From the NCBI GenBank assembly GCA_043818555.1, contig JBDRFP010000035.1, positions 1-32,417 on the forward strand: a DNA stretch of 32,417 bases, in the 5' to 3' direction. Numbering within the stretch: position 1 is the stretch's first letter; every line of letters begins with the position of its first letter. The notes under the pieces were generated by a model, which was given only the letters and a program-made list of their open reading frames with translations, did no database searches and was not told where the DNA came from. Below, one piece after another: positions 7,731 through 15,349 of the stretch. The position numbers were made by a program, and so were the translations under genes. This DNA is from JAUYIW01 sp043818555 (GTDB lineage: Bacteria > Patescibacteriota > Patescibacteriia > UBA9934).

Positions 7731-8237
7731 TTGAATCAACCCTGTGCTGTCGCTCTTCACGCGCCGATGTGCATTCATTCCGAACCAGAAGCAGGAAATC
7801 AAATCGTAGTGAGTGTTTTCCCACTCGACCTTCACCTACGAATGACCGGAATCCACGAAGGCGAGCAATTCGTCGAACCGATCGAGCTCACCGGCCTCAT
7901 TCGTAAAGCCCGCGGCACGACCGGAGACATCCCCACCGGCCTGTGGGACGCGCGTGAGTGGATTATTCAGCAATTCCACGCCATGGTGCCCTGGCTGGCC
8001 GGCAGGCACCTGCGCTTCAAGAGCGCCCTCCGAGGAGAGCGGCGACTCGACTACTTGACGCGTTATCTGAACGGTGAAACGGTCCGTTCGGCCGAGGTTA
8101 TGCTGGACTCGCTCAACGTCACCGAGCTCCGTTTCGAAGTCTGCGACGGCCCTCCGCCGCCGAACGAATACGACCATGTCGAGGGTCTCGATGTCATCAT
8201 GGATGAGTTCCCGCCTGACGAAGACACCATGCTCTAG
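7731..8237 (+). CDS. Hypothetical protein, TTG start
   Basis: A 168-residue acidic protein of no family I recognise. No signal peptide, membrane segment or metal motif is visible. The C-terminus is Asp/Glu/Pro-rich (PPPPNEYDHVEGLDV...DEFPPDEDTML). I choose TTG at 7731 rather than ATG at 7680 for two reasons. GGAG at 7719-7722 lies 8 nt before it, and the promoter at 7646-7674 would begin the mRNA at about 7681, leaving the upstream ATG without a ribosome site. The gene is a single transcription unit with its own promoter and terminator. Confidence 0.7.
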   Translation: MNQPCAVALHAPMCIHSEPEAGNQIVVSVFPLDLHLRMTGIHEGEQFVEPIELTGLIRKARGTTGDIPTGLWDAREWIIQQFHAMVPWLAGRHLRFKSALRGERRLDYLTRYLNGETVRSAEVMLDSLNVTELRFEVCDGPPPPNEYDHVEGLDVIMDEFPPDEDTML

Positions 8238-8249
8238 TCCTCTCCTCCT

Positions 8250-8289
8250 CCCCCGCCACGGCGAGCTCAGCTCACCACGCGGGGGTTTT
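8250..8289 (+). terminator. Intrinsic terminator
   Basis: CCCCCGC (8250-8256) pairs with GCGGGGG (8279-8285), followed by TTTTCATTTTT. It lies 12 bp after the stop of the 168-residue gene. Confidence 0.8.
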
Positions 8290-8300
8290 CATTTTTCAGA

Positions 8301-8417
8301 AGAGCTTAAATGGAGCTTAAAACAACAAACGCAGAGCTTAAGAGAGCTTAGCCGAAAAACGAGAGTTCGCAGTCCACAACCTAAAACCTTACACCCAAAA
8401 CCCAAAACCTAAACACA
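8301..8417. repeat. Two adjacent degenerate word repeats
   Basis: GAGCTTAA-type words recur four times at 8301-8352. They are followed at 8377-8417 by CCAAAAC/CCTAAAAC words. No gene is evident. Confidence 0.5.
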
Positions 8418-8424
8418 ACAAATC

Positions 8425-8450
8425 GAAAACGCCCTCAGAAAGGAGAGCGT
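8425..8450 (-). terminator. Intrinsic terminator
   Basis: On the minus strand ACGCTCTC pairs with GAGGGCGT around CTTTCT and is followed by TTTTCGATTT. It closes the 70-residue gene that ends at 8483. Confidence 0.7.
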
Positions 8451-8482
8451 TACGATGTGGGTGTAACGACACATAGTATCTC

Positions 8483-8695
8483 CTATTGGTCGTTGTTGAC
8501 GTCTTTGTGCTTAGGGCGACGCGTGTAACCCTTTTTTCCACCTTTTGACGAGTGGAAACCGGAACCGGTACGGTTCGCGAGCGTGTCGCCCGAACGCCTT
8601 TTGGGCATCGAGCTTACTGTGCCACGGGATAGCGAGTTGAACTCCCGCTTGGCCAAACGACGCTTACGGCGACGATCAGCCATTTTTCCAGCCAT
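8483..8695 (-). CDS. Small basic protein of unknown function
   Basis: A 70-residue, highly basic protein (MADRRRKRRLAKREFN, then SKGGKKGYTRRPKHK), compatible with nucleic-acid or ribosome binding. No named family is recognised. The gene is well delimited: GGAGGT lies 5 nt before the ATG at 8695, a TTGACA-N17-TATTCT promoter lies just upstream and a terminator downstream. A second in-frame ATG at 8683 is possible but further from the ribosome site. The function is not inferable beyond charge. Confidence 0.75.
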   Translation of the reverse strand: MAGKMADRRRKRRLAKREFNSLSRGTVSSMPKRRSGDTLANRTGSGFHSSKGGKKGYTRRPKHKDVNNDQ

Positions 8696-8720
8696 ATTTC
8701 ACCTCCAGGCTTGGATAAGA

Positions 8721-8749
8721 AGAATATCATAAAAAAGACGGTTTGTCAA
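8721..8749 (-). promoter_or_regulatory. Promoter of the small basic protein gene
   Basis: On the minus strand TTGACA (8744-8749), a 17-bp spacer and TATTCT (8721-8726) with the extended TGA. The predicted start is about 18 nt before the ATG at 8695. Confidence 0.8.
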
Positions 8750-8802
8750 GTATCTTGTGGGTTTCAAAGGTTTTAAGGGTCGCAAAGTTTCAAAGGAGCT
8801 AG

Positions 8803-8858
8803 AGGGGCTAATAGAGCTAAAAGAACTAGCTCCACTGGCCCCATTAGCCCTATCACTA
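8803..8858. repeat. Degenerate AGCTA/GGGCTAAT repeat with inverted arms
   Basis: Words such as GAGCTAGAGGGGCTAAT and AGAGCTAAAAGAA recur. GGAGCTAG and GGGCTAAT each have their reverse complement downstream (CTAGCTCC, ATTAGCCC), in an order that would give crossing rather than nested pairs. It lies between the basic-protein promoter and the nadM terminator. Confidence 0.5.
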
Positions 8859-8863
8859 CCAAA

Positions 8864-8888
8864 ACAAAAAACCGAGCATTTAAGCTCG
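8864..8888 (-). terminator. Intrinsic terminator for the NMN adenylyltransferase-like gene
   Basis: On the minus strand CGAGC-TTAAAT-GCTCG is followed by GTTTTTTG. It lies about 50 bp after the gene's stop at 8940. Confidence 0.7.
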
Positions 8889-8906
8889 ATTTAAAGATCT
8901 GCTGGC

Positions 8907-8928
8907 TACTGGATGCTGGCTACTTTTG
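8907..8928 (+). repeat. Third copy of the 7325-7538 arm
   Basis: Twenty-two bases (TACTGGATGCTGGCTA, then CTTTTG) are identical to 7332-7353, the inner part of the left arm of the 214-bp element. This copy has no partner arm nearby. Confidence 0.6.
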
Positions 8929-8939
8929 CTTCCAGGTTA

Positions 8940-9419
8940 CTACCCCTTAAACTTCTTCCAAATCACATCCATAGAACCGCCCGGGACTTTGGTGCGCCAC
9001 TCGGCGTTATCGGCTTTAATCAACTCGCGAAGCTCAGCGCCCACAATCCCCGGCACCGGAACGATCTTCTGCGTCTTCACTCCCATACCCTCAAACAACG
9101 CCCTCACATCCTCGTCGCCACTCCAAACGATCGGATCTTCCGGCCGTTCGGCAGCTTCCAGCACCTTATCTGCCCATTCAGAATCTGACTCAGAATCGGT
9201 TACCTCGACGATGTTAGCATCAACAATATCGGCTTCCAAGAGCGACGCACTGATCATTTCGCGAACCTCATCGATAAAAAACATATCATTGACAGCATCT
9301 GATCCATTATGACAAATCACAATAACAGCTCTCCCGCATGATTTGATCATGCCTTGAACAACTAACATGTGACCATTGTGGAACGGCTGAAACCGTCCGG
9401 GGAAGATGCAGGTTGACAT
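8940..9419 (-). CDS. Nicotinamide-nucleotide adenylyltransferase-like protein (NadM type)
   Basis: A 159-residue nucleotidyltransferase of the cytidylyltransferase-like fold. The signature GRFQPFHNGH at 8-17 contains the HxGH triad that binds the nucleotide phosphates. Together with the C-terminal GAELRELI...WRTKVP segment (about 126-145) it resembles archaeal-type NadM, which joins NMN and ATP to give NAD. The usual Ser/Thr-x-IR signature is changed to GAELRE and the protein is slightly short, so the substrate is uncertain. It could be a related adenylyltransferase. It stands alone, with its terminator at 8864-8888. No Shine-Dalgarno sequence is visible. Confidence 0.75.
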   Translation of the reverse strand: MSTCIFPGRFQPFHNGHMLVVQGMIKSCGRAVIVICHNGSDAVNDMFFIDEVREMISASLLEADIVDANIVEVTDSESDSEWADKVLEAAERPEDPIVWSGDEDVRALFEGMGVKTQKIVPVPGIVGAELRELIKADNAEWRTKVPGGSMDVIWKKFKG

Positions 9420-9430
9420 AATTGGATGCG

Positions 9431-9466
9431 AGAGTAAGTAGTAAGTAGTTAGTAGTAAGAAGACGG
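9431..9466. repeat. Degenerate GTAAGTA/GTAGTTA repeat
   Basis: GTAAGTAGTAAGTAGTTAGT-like words repeat between the NadM-like and DUF362 genes. It is another locally unique low-complexity array. Confidence 0.5.
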
Positions 9467-9470
9467 TGAA

Positions 9471-10385
9471 CTATTTTCGCCATGCAAGCAATTTTTCGTC
9501 AAACCCCGGTGGGCGGGCAAACTCGCGCGTAAGTTCCGCCATCATCATCGGTGGTATATTGATTTTTGCCAGATCGATTATGCCAAGACCCCGCTCTGCG
9601 CACATTGCCAAGTACCCAACATCACCCGGGTCAACTCCCATCAGGGTCGCGCCAACGGCATCAACCGCAACAGGATCCATTCCGGCAAGCGCTACCCCCA
9701 TTTCAACCGGAGTCCCGCGCGAAGGGCCGTCTCCCTCCATTGCCAGTATACCATCAATTACACCGACATCGCACGGAACCTGTCGATAAAGTTCGGCAAT
9801 AGACGCATGATGCGCCCAGTCTCCCTCTTCGTGTAGCCACGGCCAGCGTGCCCACACAGTGCCGCTCGCGCTCACCCGCGGAGGAACTACCCATGTGCCA
9901 ATGGTCCAGTTTTTCACACTAAGTGACACGGCAGTATCGCGGTGCATTTTCATTGGCGTGAGCGAAATCTTAAAATCAGCCTCAACGGCAGTCCTACATC
10001 GCCGAATAGGGTTGTGCGTGCCGTCCGACTTCATGGAATAGCCGTCAATAAAATCGTCATCGTTCAAATCGCGAAGCTCAACATCAACATACTCATCAAC
10101 CAGCCTCTCGTAGCCAAAGTTGCGAAATGCCGCTTTAGTGCCATGGTAAGAAGTGTCGCCAACGATTATCCGGCCGCGAGAGCCAAACCGAATAACATCG
10201 ATCACTCCGCGCACAGCATCAACATGAGTCGATGCTAACTGACGCTCGTGATGAACCAGATTGACCTTTATAAGTATCGTCTCTGCCTGGCGACAACGAT
10301 CCATAAAACTATCGCCCAAGGCCTCAATGGCATTGGCGACAACTTTCCTCCTGTTCTCTCCTGTCTCAAGCGAAACATCAATCAT
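9471..10385 (-). CDS. DUF362 domain protein
   Basis: A 304-residue protein with the DUF362 pattern: an early ILIKVNLV strand (about 37-44), a STHVDAVRGVIDVI helix, GDTSYHG (about 76-82), then SVKNWTIG and a C-terminal AGMDPVAVDAVGATLMG segment (about 233-249). No ferredoxin-type Cys clusters are present, unlike longer members of the family. The biochemical role of DUF362 is unsettled. The start at 10385 is the first ATG after an AT-rich degenerate repeat (CTAACTTCTAAATTCTAGG). No ribosome site is visible. Confidence 0.85.
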   Translation of the reverse strand: MIDVSLETGENRRKVVANAIEALGDSFMDRCRQAETILIKVNLVHHERQLASTHVDAVRGVIDVIRFGSRGRIIVGDTSYHGTKAAFRNFGYERLVDEYVDVELRDLNDDDFIDGYSMKSDGTHNPIRRCRTAVEADFKISLTPMKMHRDTAVSLSVKNWTIGTWVVPPRVSASGTVWARWPWLHEEGDWAHHASIAELYRQVPCDVGVIDGILAMEGDGPSRGTPVEMGVALAGMDPVAVDAVGATLMGVDPGDVGYLAMCAERGLGIIDLAKINIPPMMMAELTREFARPPGFDEKLLAWRK

Positions 10386-10417
10386 AAAATTCTAACTTCT
10401 AAATTCTAGGTTCTAAC

Positions 10418-10447
10418 TTGTACCAGTTTATCACAAAATGGTAAAAT
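10418..10447 (+). promoter_or_regulatory. Promoter of the DUF1385 gene
   Basis: TTGTAC (10418-10423), an 18-bp spacer and TAAAAT (10442-10447) with extended TGG. The -10 hexamer overlaps the ATG at 10446. The RNA would start at about 10454, almost on the ATG at 10455. Confidence 0.65.
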
Positions 10448-10454
10448 GAGTGCA

Positions 10455-11249
10455 ATGCCAAAGAAAAAAGGAGGAAAGAAAGTAAATATTATTGGTGGGA
10501 TTAGCTTTCCTGGCCGGATTGCGATCTTGTCTGACCACTACCAGGCTATAGCCGTGTGGACGCGCGTGAAGGGCAAAGAGGGTCCGGTCGCGATCGTTCG
10601 TCGATTGCCAATGAAAAGTGTAGCCCACCCAACGCTCAAGCACAAGTGGCTGCCAATCCCGCGCGTGGTGCGACTTTTTGCGTTTTTATTTTTGGCCGGG
10701 AACTGGTTTATTAAGCTGTTTTTGATTTTGGTTGTTGTGGGCGAGGTCGTGCAGATTGTTTTCCCTCCAAGTGTTGATGTTGTCGAGACGGTCTATTTGT
10801 CACCCTTCTTTATCGCGACTATATATATGTTCTACATTGTGCTAATTATTTGGTTTGCGCGATTTATGGCAGCGACTCGGGCGTGGCATGGCGCCGAGCA
10901 CATGGCTATTGAAACTTATCGACAGACCGGCCAGTCGTCAATTAAAAGCATTGCCAAGTTCTCACCTGTAAGTCCTTATTGCGGCGGCCGCCTATTCGCT
11001 CCGTTTCTTCTGATCGCATTTCTTGCGCCCGCGCTTGCGCTTACATATGGCATTAACGATTTTCTTGTGACGCTCGTAGGACTCGAGATTGTCCTGTGGA
11101 TTGACGCGCTAATAGGATTTTATCGAATTCCGATCTTCCGCGAGGCCGCCTGGCTACTGCAAAAATACATTACAACCAAAAAACCAAGCGAGCGCGAATT
11201 AAAAACCGCACACTTGGCCCTGCGTGAGCTCATCAAAGCGCATGAATAG
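10455..11249 (+). CDS. DUF1385 family membrane protein
   Basis: A 264-residue integral membrane protein. It has an N-terminal soluble segment (KVNIIGGISFPGRIAI), about four hydrophobic helices (about 70-95, 112-136, 177-197 and 201-220) and the DUF1385 signature WHGAEHMAIETY (about 144-155) followed by a VSPYCGGRLFAP block. The family's function is unknown. I start at ATG 10455 because the -10 element overlaps the first ATG at 10446. This predicts a leaderless mRNA. An AAGGAGG inside the codons for Lys-Gly-Gly has no usable start after it and is probably coincidental. It is a single-gene unit, followed by a perfect palindrome and a bidirectional terminator. Confidence 0.85.
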   Translation: MPKKKGGKKVNIIGGISFPGRIAILSDHYQAIAVWTRVKGKEGPVAIVRRLPMKSVAHPTLKHKWLPIPRVVRLFAFLFLAGNWFIKLFLILVVVGEVVQIVFPPSVDVVETVYLSPFFIATIYMFYIVLIIWFARFMAATRAWHGAEHMAIETYRQTGQSSIKSIAKFSPVSPYCGGRLFAPFLLIAFLAPALALTYGINDFLVTLVGLEIVLWIDALIGFYRIPIFREAAWLLQKYITTKKPSERELKTAHLALRELIKAHE

Positions 11250-11308
11250 CCAGTAAGCCGGAGTAACAACATTCCCATAATATTACTTGGAGTGATTCGT
11301 AAAATTTA

Positions 11309-11336
11309 CCACTATACAACGATCGTTGTATAGTGG
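11309..11336. promoter_or_regulatory. 28-bp perfect palindrome
   Basis: A loopless palindrome with half site CCACTATACAACGA, centred at 11322.5, about 60 bp after the DUF1385 stop. No T-run follows, and a proper terminator comes 20 bp later. Possible operator or protein-binding site. Confidence 0.5.
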
Positions 11337-11350
11337 CTAAAACTTAACAC

Positions 11351-11384
11351 AAAAAAACCCGCGGCATAATCGCGGGCTTTTTTA
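11351..11384. terminator. Bidirectional terminator
   Basis: CCCGCG (11358-11363) pairs with CGCGGG (11371-11376). An A-run lies on the left and a T-run on the right. It serves the DUF1385 gene on the plus strand and the convergent lipoprotein gene on the minus strand. Confidence 0.85.
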
Positions 11385-11386
11385 TC

Positions 11387-11938
11387 TTAGTTGTGAATCA
11401 CATCATGCAGCGGGCCAACGCAAGGCGTGCCTCCTCCAAAGTCGGCATTTATAGCCGCCTGAGCCGCCTGTTCAAAAGGAAGTGAGTTATCGAATACACA
11501 GGTCATTGGCTGGTTCTCCCATTCAGGATTTGGATTGGTCGGATAGGAGAAAGTGACAGAACACCCGCCAGAGACAGGCCCGATGATTTCATACTGGACC
11601 GCAACAAACCCCATATCTGCAAAAAACACCGCCGGCTCACATGCGGCAAGCTTTTCATCAAAGCAATCCTCAGATCCACAATTTACCGTTTCGACATAGT
11701 CAGATTCGATATTAATCGTCACGCCATCCTCCTCAACGGTCTCATCAATGTGACCCTCGGTAACAACTATCTGATCGTCAGTTTCCGGTTCTTGAATCTC
11801 GTACTCAACCGCAGACTCTTCAGATGGCTCCAAATGCCCCGTCGACTCACCGCCATCGCTCTCCTGCGACCGACACCCTGCCCCAACTAAGACAGCTGCG
11901 ACAAATAGTACGATCGAAACATGTAATATTGATTTCAT
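11387..11938 (-). CDS. Acidic lipoprotein of unknown function
   Basis: A 183-residue protein with a lipoprotein signal peptide: MK, a hydrophobic stretch and the lipobox LVGAGC with lipid-accepting Cys22. It is then highly acidic and Ser/Glu-rich (about 23-80), probably a surface linker. The C-terminal part (about 85-183) has several cysteines (NCGSEDC, CEP, GGCS, MTC, TPC) that could form disulfides. No known domain is recognised. It would be anchored on the outer face of the cytoplasmic membrane. It has its own TTGACA-N17-TATATT promoter and shares a bidirectional terminator with the DUF1385 gene. Confidence 0.8.
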   Translation of the reverse strand: MKSILHVSIVLFVAAVLVGAGCRSQESDGGESTGHLEPSEESAVEYEIQEPETDDQIVVTEGHIDETVEEDGVTINIESDYVETVNCGSEDCFDEKLAACEPAVFFADMGFVAVQYEIIGPVSGGCSVTFSYPTNPNPEWENQPMTCVFDNSLPFEQAAQAAINADFGGGTPCVGPLHDVIHN

Positions 11939-11958
11939 AAATGTTGTATAATTCGCTA

Positions 11959-11987
11959 AATATATACCATTTTTTCAATCCTGTCAA
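11959..11987 (-). promoter_or_regulatory. Promoter of the acidic lipoprotein gene
   Basis: On the minus strand TTGACA (11982-11987), a 17-bp spacer and TATATT (11959-11964). It lies 20 bp before the ATG at 11938. Confidence 0.8.
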
Positions 11988-11997
11988 CACCTGCAAA

Positions 11998-12028
11998 CAA
12001 AAAACCCGCGAGCGATCGCGAGTTTTTT
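11998..12028 (-). terminator. Terminator of the ABC transporter gene
   Basis: ACCCGCG (12004-12010) pairs with CGCGAGT (12017-12023), flanked by A and T runs so that it could work in both directions. It overlaps the ABC transporter stop at 12027. Confidence 0.8.
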
Positions 12029-13808
12029 ATACGTAACCTCCTGCTTGGATTTGCCAGTATTGTTTGTACAAGCCGCCTCGGCGGATAAGGTCTTCGTGCT
12101 TGCCTTGATCGACGATCCGTCCTTTATCAAGGACGATTATATTGTCCGCGGCCATCACTGTCGATAAACGGTGTGCAATAACGATTGTAGTGCGGTCTTT
12201 CATAACCTCAAGGAGTGCTGACTGCAATTCGCGCTCGGTTTTTGAGTCCAGCGCGCTGGTCGCTTCGTCGAGAACGAGTATTGGAGGATCTTCAAGCAGT
12301 ACGCGAGCCAACGCGATTCTTTGCTTCTGCCCACCTGAAAGCTTAATCCCCCGCTCGCCAACAATCGTCTTATACCCATTCGGCAGATTTTTAATGAAAT
12401 CGTGCGCCTGCGCGCGTTTAGCTGCCGCGATAATTGCCCGCTCGCCGGCAGACGGCTTGGCAAAACGAATATTCCCAAGCACAGTGTCGTGGAACAGCAA
12501 GTTCTCCTGCATTACAAAGCCAATATTTTTCTCAAGGCTCGCGAGTTTAATGTCGCGCAAGTCGATCCCGTCGATCGTAATCGATCCGGCCTGAGGGTCA
12601 TAAAACCTCATCATGAGCTGGGCAAAAGTCGATTTGCCTGCCCCGGACTCGCCAACAAATGCCACAGTTTTCCCTGCCGGAACATCAATCGAGATGTTAT
12701 TAAGCGCCGGCTTGTTTACTGACGGATATGCAAAAGTCAGATTTTTAACTTCGATCTTACCATTTATCCGACGCAACACCTTAGCTCCGGGCGACTCCTG
12801 AATATTTGGAATGTTATACCAATAGTCCGCTGCCCGATCCATCTTGACAAGCGAATCTGAAAAATCAGGAAGAGCATGCATTAATTGCTGAACAGCGCCG
12901 GAGACATAAGTGGCAAAGCCAAGAAACATAATCAGCGTTCCAATCGACAGCGAACCGTTCAGGACCCAGTACGCGCCAATAATAAAAATCAAAAGCCTGC
13001 CGGCAATGTAGACTCCGCCGTAACCGGCCTCACCCGCAGCCCACTTTTTATTCACCTCCTTCTGGCTAGAGTATGCCTTCTTAAACACGCGCGAATACTT
13101 GCTAACCCCCCTCTGTTCGCTTGAGTAACTTTTAACTGTGGCAATGTTGGATATGAAATCCCCGGCATGGTCAAACATCATCTCCCAAAACTTGTAAATG
13201 TTGTGTTGATGAGGAGCGGTATTAAAATAGTTGAACATGCCGATTGCGACAACTGCCGGAATTGGTATGAGCGCAATAAGCATTAACCGCCAGTCAACTA
13301 TGAACCCTGCTGTGAGCGCCACGATGAATATTGAACCGGCGCTAAAAATATCGCGCGTAACAATGTTGTTAATGCGCCATATTGCGTCCCAGGCGCTGTC
13401 AAATCTACGCATAATCCCCCCGGCATGTTCTTTGTAAAAAATTTCAATGTCCATCCTGAGCATTCGCCTGAACAGCTCGCGCGTGAACTCGCCAAGCACC
13501 TTGTTACCGTAAAGAAACACGGTGTAAAAATTCAAGGCGTTGAAGATCGACTGGAACAAAGCAACCAGCGCCCAGGCCACGAGCAGCGGGAAGATCAGAT
13601 TGATCCCGACACCTACCGGCGCCTTAGCACCAACCGAGCTTATGATTGAGTCGATAATTGTTCCGTAAATATAAGGCTCGGCAATGGTGAGCATGGACAG
13701 AACAAACGCAAAAGCAAAGAATACCGGAAAATATCGCCAGTTTCGCTTTAGCGGAAACGCAATCATTCTCCAGACTTTCTTGTGTCGAATTTTCCTCCTT
13801 TCTTGCAT
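12027..13808 (-). CDS. ABC transporter, fused membrane and ATPase domains (exporter type)
   Basis: A half-transporter of the multidrug/lipid exporter class, expected to work as a homodimer in the cytoplasmic membrane. The N-terminal six-helix membrane domain spans about 20-320 (start used here). The nucleotide-binding domain carries Walker A GESGAGKST (about 386-394), signature LSGGQKQR (about 490), Walker B ILVLDEAT (about 510) and the switch His in AHRLST (about 546). The substrate cannot be told. The ORF is open further upstream, but I start at ATG 13808 because an extended -10 (TGTTATAAT) ends 6 nt before it and the extra 53 residues look unnatural. That predicts a leaderless mRNA. The resulting 593 residues match the family's usual length. 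AAAGGAGG lies inside the gene, just after this ATG. Confidence 0.92.
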   Translation of the reverse strand: MQERRKIRHKKVWRMIAFPLKRNWRYFPVFFAFAFVLSMLTIAEPYIYGTIIDSIISSVGAKAPVGVGINLIFPLLVAWALVALFQSIFNALNFYTVFLYGNKVLGEFTRELFRRMLRMDIEIFYKEHAGGIMRRFDSAWDAIWRINNIVTRDIFSAGSIFIVALTAGFIVDWRLMLIALIPIPAVVAIGMFNYFNTAPHQHNIYKFWEMMFDHAGDFISNIATVKSYSSEQRGVSKYSRVFKKAYSSQKEVNKKWAAGEAGYGGVYIAGRLLIFIIGAYWVLNGSLSIGTLIMFLGFATYVSGAVQQLMHALPDFSDSLVKMDRAADYWYNIPNIQESPGAKVLRRINGKIEVKNLTFAYPSVNKPALNNISIDVPAGKTVAFVGESGAGKSTFAQLMMRFYDPQAGSITIDGIDLRDIKLASLEKNIGFVMQENLLFHDTVLGNIRFAKPSAGERAIIAAAKRAQAHDFIKNLPNGYKTIVGERGIKLSGGQKQRIALARVLLEDPPILVLDEATSALDSKTERELQSALLEVMKDRTTIVIAHRLSTVMAADNIIVLDKGRIVDQGKHEDLIRRGGLYKQYWQIQAGGYV

Positions 13809-13814
13809 GCTGGA

Positions 13815-13823
13815 ATTATAACA
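13815..13823 (-). promoter_or_regulatory. Extended -10 promoter of the ABC transporter
   Basis: TGTTATAAT on the minus strand, a perfect TATAAT with TGn. There is no good -35. Only 6 nt separate it from the ATG at 13808. Confidence 0.7.
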
Positions 13824-13846
13824 CGCTACGAAAGACATTGCGAAAA

Positions 13847-13885
13847 ATAAAAAACCGCCGCGACCCAATATGGGATCAGCAGCGG
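13847..13885 (-). terminator. Terminator overlapping the M23 peptidase stop
   Basis: On the minus strand CCGCTGC pairs with GCGGCGG, with an inner ATCCCA/TGGGT stem, followed by TTTTTTATTTTT. The stem contains the stop codon of the M23 gene. Confidence 0.75.
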
Positions 13886-14529
13886 AATCGAGGTACGAGA
13901 CTTTTAAATCCAAATGGATTCTCATCGCGTGGATCGTCACGAAATACGATAATGTGCAGATGATCACGGTCGGTAACGCCGTTCTTGCCAGTCTTTCCGA
14001 TCAACTGCCCCGCCTTCACAGTCGTGCCAACCTTGAGGCCCAATGTGGACACCGAACCTTTCGCAATGTGGCAAAGCTGGTACTTTTCAGCACCTGATTG
14101 TATCGTAACAAAGTTGAGGTGATTGCGATGTATATACTCGCCATGCTCGTCTTTCTCATCGCCCCACTCGTCATTATTCTCGATCAACTCAGTGATCACT
14201 CCGTCCATCATAGCGTAGACAGGCGTGCCATCGGGAACCAAATAATCAATGGCGTGCAGAAAGCAGCTCAGGTGAGTCGGGGGACTCTTAGCGCACCAAA
14301 AGCCATCACGCTCGTAAAGCTCATCCTGTGGCATTTGCTCCGTCAGAGCATACGGCCTGCGCCACTTGTCGACGATCGTTCGCTCGGCAAGTGTTTTCCA
14401 GCCTCGAAACGTCAAGAACCCGGCCTTCCAAGGCGTTTTGGGCAATGGTTGAATGTATTCGTATCGAGACTTCTCCTCGTCATGCCAGATTAAATCGTCG
14501 GCATGTTCCTCTAGCTCTTCCATTCTCAT
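13876..14529 (-). CDS. M23 family (LytM-like) peptidase without signal peptide
   Basis: A 217-residue zinc peptidase-like protein. The C-terminal half has the M23 pattern: HAIDYLVPDGTPVYAMMDGVI (about 92-112) with the metal-binding Asp, then LGLKVGTTVKAGQLIGKTG and the C-terminal HLH ligands (DHLHIIVF). Such enzymes cut peptidoglycan cross-links. Here no signal peptide or membrane helix is seen, so export or the substrate is uncertain. I start at ATG 14529 because GGGAGG lies 9 nt before it. An upstream ATG at 14583 has no such site. VanX-like and SanA-like proteins encoded nearby also point to envelope metabolism, but they are separate units. Confidence 0.85.
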   Translation of the reverse strand: MRMEELEEHADDLIWHDEEKSRYEYIQPLPKTPWKAGFLTFRGWKTLAERTIVDKWRRPYALTEQMPQDELYERDGFWCAKSPPTHLSCFLHAIDYLVPDGTPVYAMMDGVITELIENNDEWGDEKDEHGEYIHRNHLNFVTIQSGAEKYQLCHIAKGSVSTLGLKVGTTVKAGQLIGKTGKNGVTDRDHLHIIVFRDDPRDENPFGFKSLVPRFRC

Positions 14530-14650
14530 TATTCGATACCTCCCACGTAATTTTATTAGGCTTTCGCTCTGTTCTTTTAACATATTTAAACAAATAAATC
14601 AAGCATGCGTATTGTAGCACGCCACAGTGCGAAAAATAGAGCTCAGCAAA

Positions 14651-14676
14651 CAAAAGCCCGCGATCACTCGCGAGTT
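14651..14676 (-). terminator. Terminator of the isochorismatase-like gene
   Basis: On the minus strand CTCGCGA-GTGA-TCGCGGGC followed by TTTTGTTTG. It lies about 20 bp after the stop at 14694. Confidence 0.75.
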
Positions 14677-14693
14677 ATTCATTTGCATTCCGA

Positions 14694-15332
14694 TTACTTA
14701 ACGAGTTCTTTCGACGAAACGGTTTTCCCAAACATTAATGGCCAGGTTCTGTCGATGAGATCCTTTTGCATCTGCTGTCTCTTTTTGTCGTCGGCAGTCT
14801 CAACAAGATCTTTTAAAATCACAAAATTAAATCCTTTGGAAAACCCTCCGTTGATAGTTGCATGAACACACCCCTCGCTGAATATTCCTGTTACGATCAC
14901 ATATTTGATCTTATTCTTTTTCAAATACTTTTCCAGCTTTGGATTAGTAAAAGCGTCGTAAGTATTTTTTGTGACTATAAAATCGTCCTTTTCTGGCCGG
15001 ACAAGATGAAACTCCTCGCTAAAGCCGCTCGTGTCTTTTGAGTAGTATCGAGCCTTTGGATCTTTGTAGAGCTCGACAATGTTCGGTGCTAAATACTCCT
15101 TTTCCCAAGGAGTACAGTTTACATAGATCACCTTCCCCCCAAACTCTGTTTTGAACAACTCAATAAACTTTACCAAACGCTTGGCCATTTTGCGGATTTT
15201 CTTAAAGATGATGTTCCATTGTTTAATCTCACATTTTTCATGAGCGCAAAAATTTGTCATGTCGATTACAAGCAACGCTGAATTTTTCGGCGTGAGTTTA
15301 ACATGACCGATTTGTACTGACTTTTTTGGCAT
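14694..15332 (-). CDS. Isochorismatase-family cysteine hydrolase
   Basis: A 212-residue protein with the family's catalytic triad: Asp24 in LLVIDMTNF, Lys122 in VTKNTYDAF and Cys155 in FSEGCVHATI. The family includes nicotinamidases, isochorismatases and N-carbamoyl hydrolases, and the substrate cannot be assigned. The presence of an NMN adenylyltransferase-like gene elsewhere in the window makes a nicotinamidase role conceivable but not shown. The gene starts 18 bp after the SanA-like gene. An extended -10 (TGATATAGT) overlaps that gap and ends 8 nt before the ATG, so it may have its own near-leaderless transcript as well as read-through from sanA. Confidence 0.88.
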   Translation of the reverse strand: MPKKSVQIGHVKLTPKNSALLVIDMTNFCAHEKCEIKQWNIIFKKIRKMAKRLVKFIELFKTEFGGKVIYVNCTPWEKEYLAPNIVELYKDPKARYYSKDTSGFSEEFHLVRPEKDDFIVTKNTYDAFTNPKLEKYLKKNKIKYVIVTGIFSEGCVHATINGGFSKGFNFVILKDLVETADDKKRQQMQKDLIDRTWPLMFGKTVSSKELVK

Positions 15333-15340
15333 ATGTGAAA

Positions 15341-15349
15341 ACTATATCA
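15341..15349 (-). promoter_or_regulatory. Extended -10 before the isochorismatase-like gene
   Basis: TGATATAGT on the minus strand, 8 nt before the ATG at 15332 and directly after the SanA-like stop. No clear -35. Confidence 0.6.

Noticed and set aside
13809..13967. 53-residue N-terminal extension of the ABC transporter
   Set aside because: It spans the promoter and the terminator of the upstream M23 gene, and does not resemble an exporter N-terminus.
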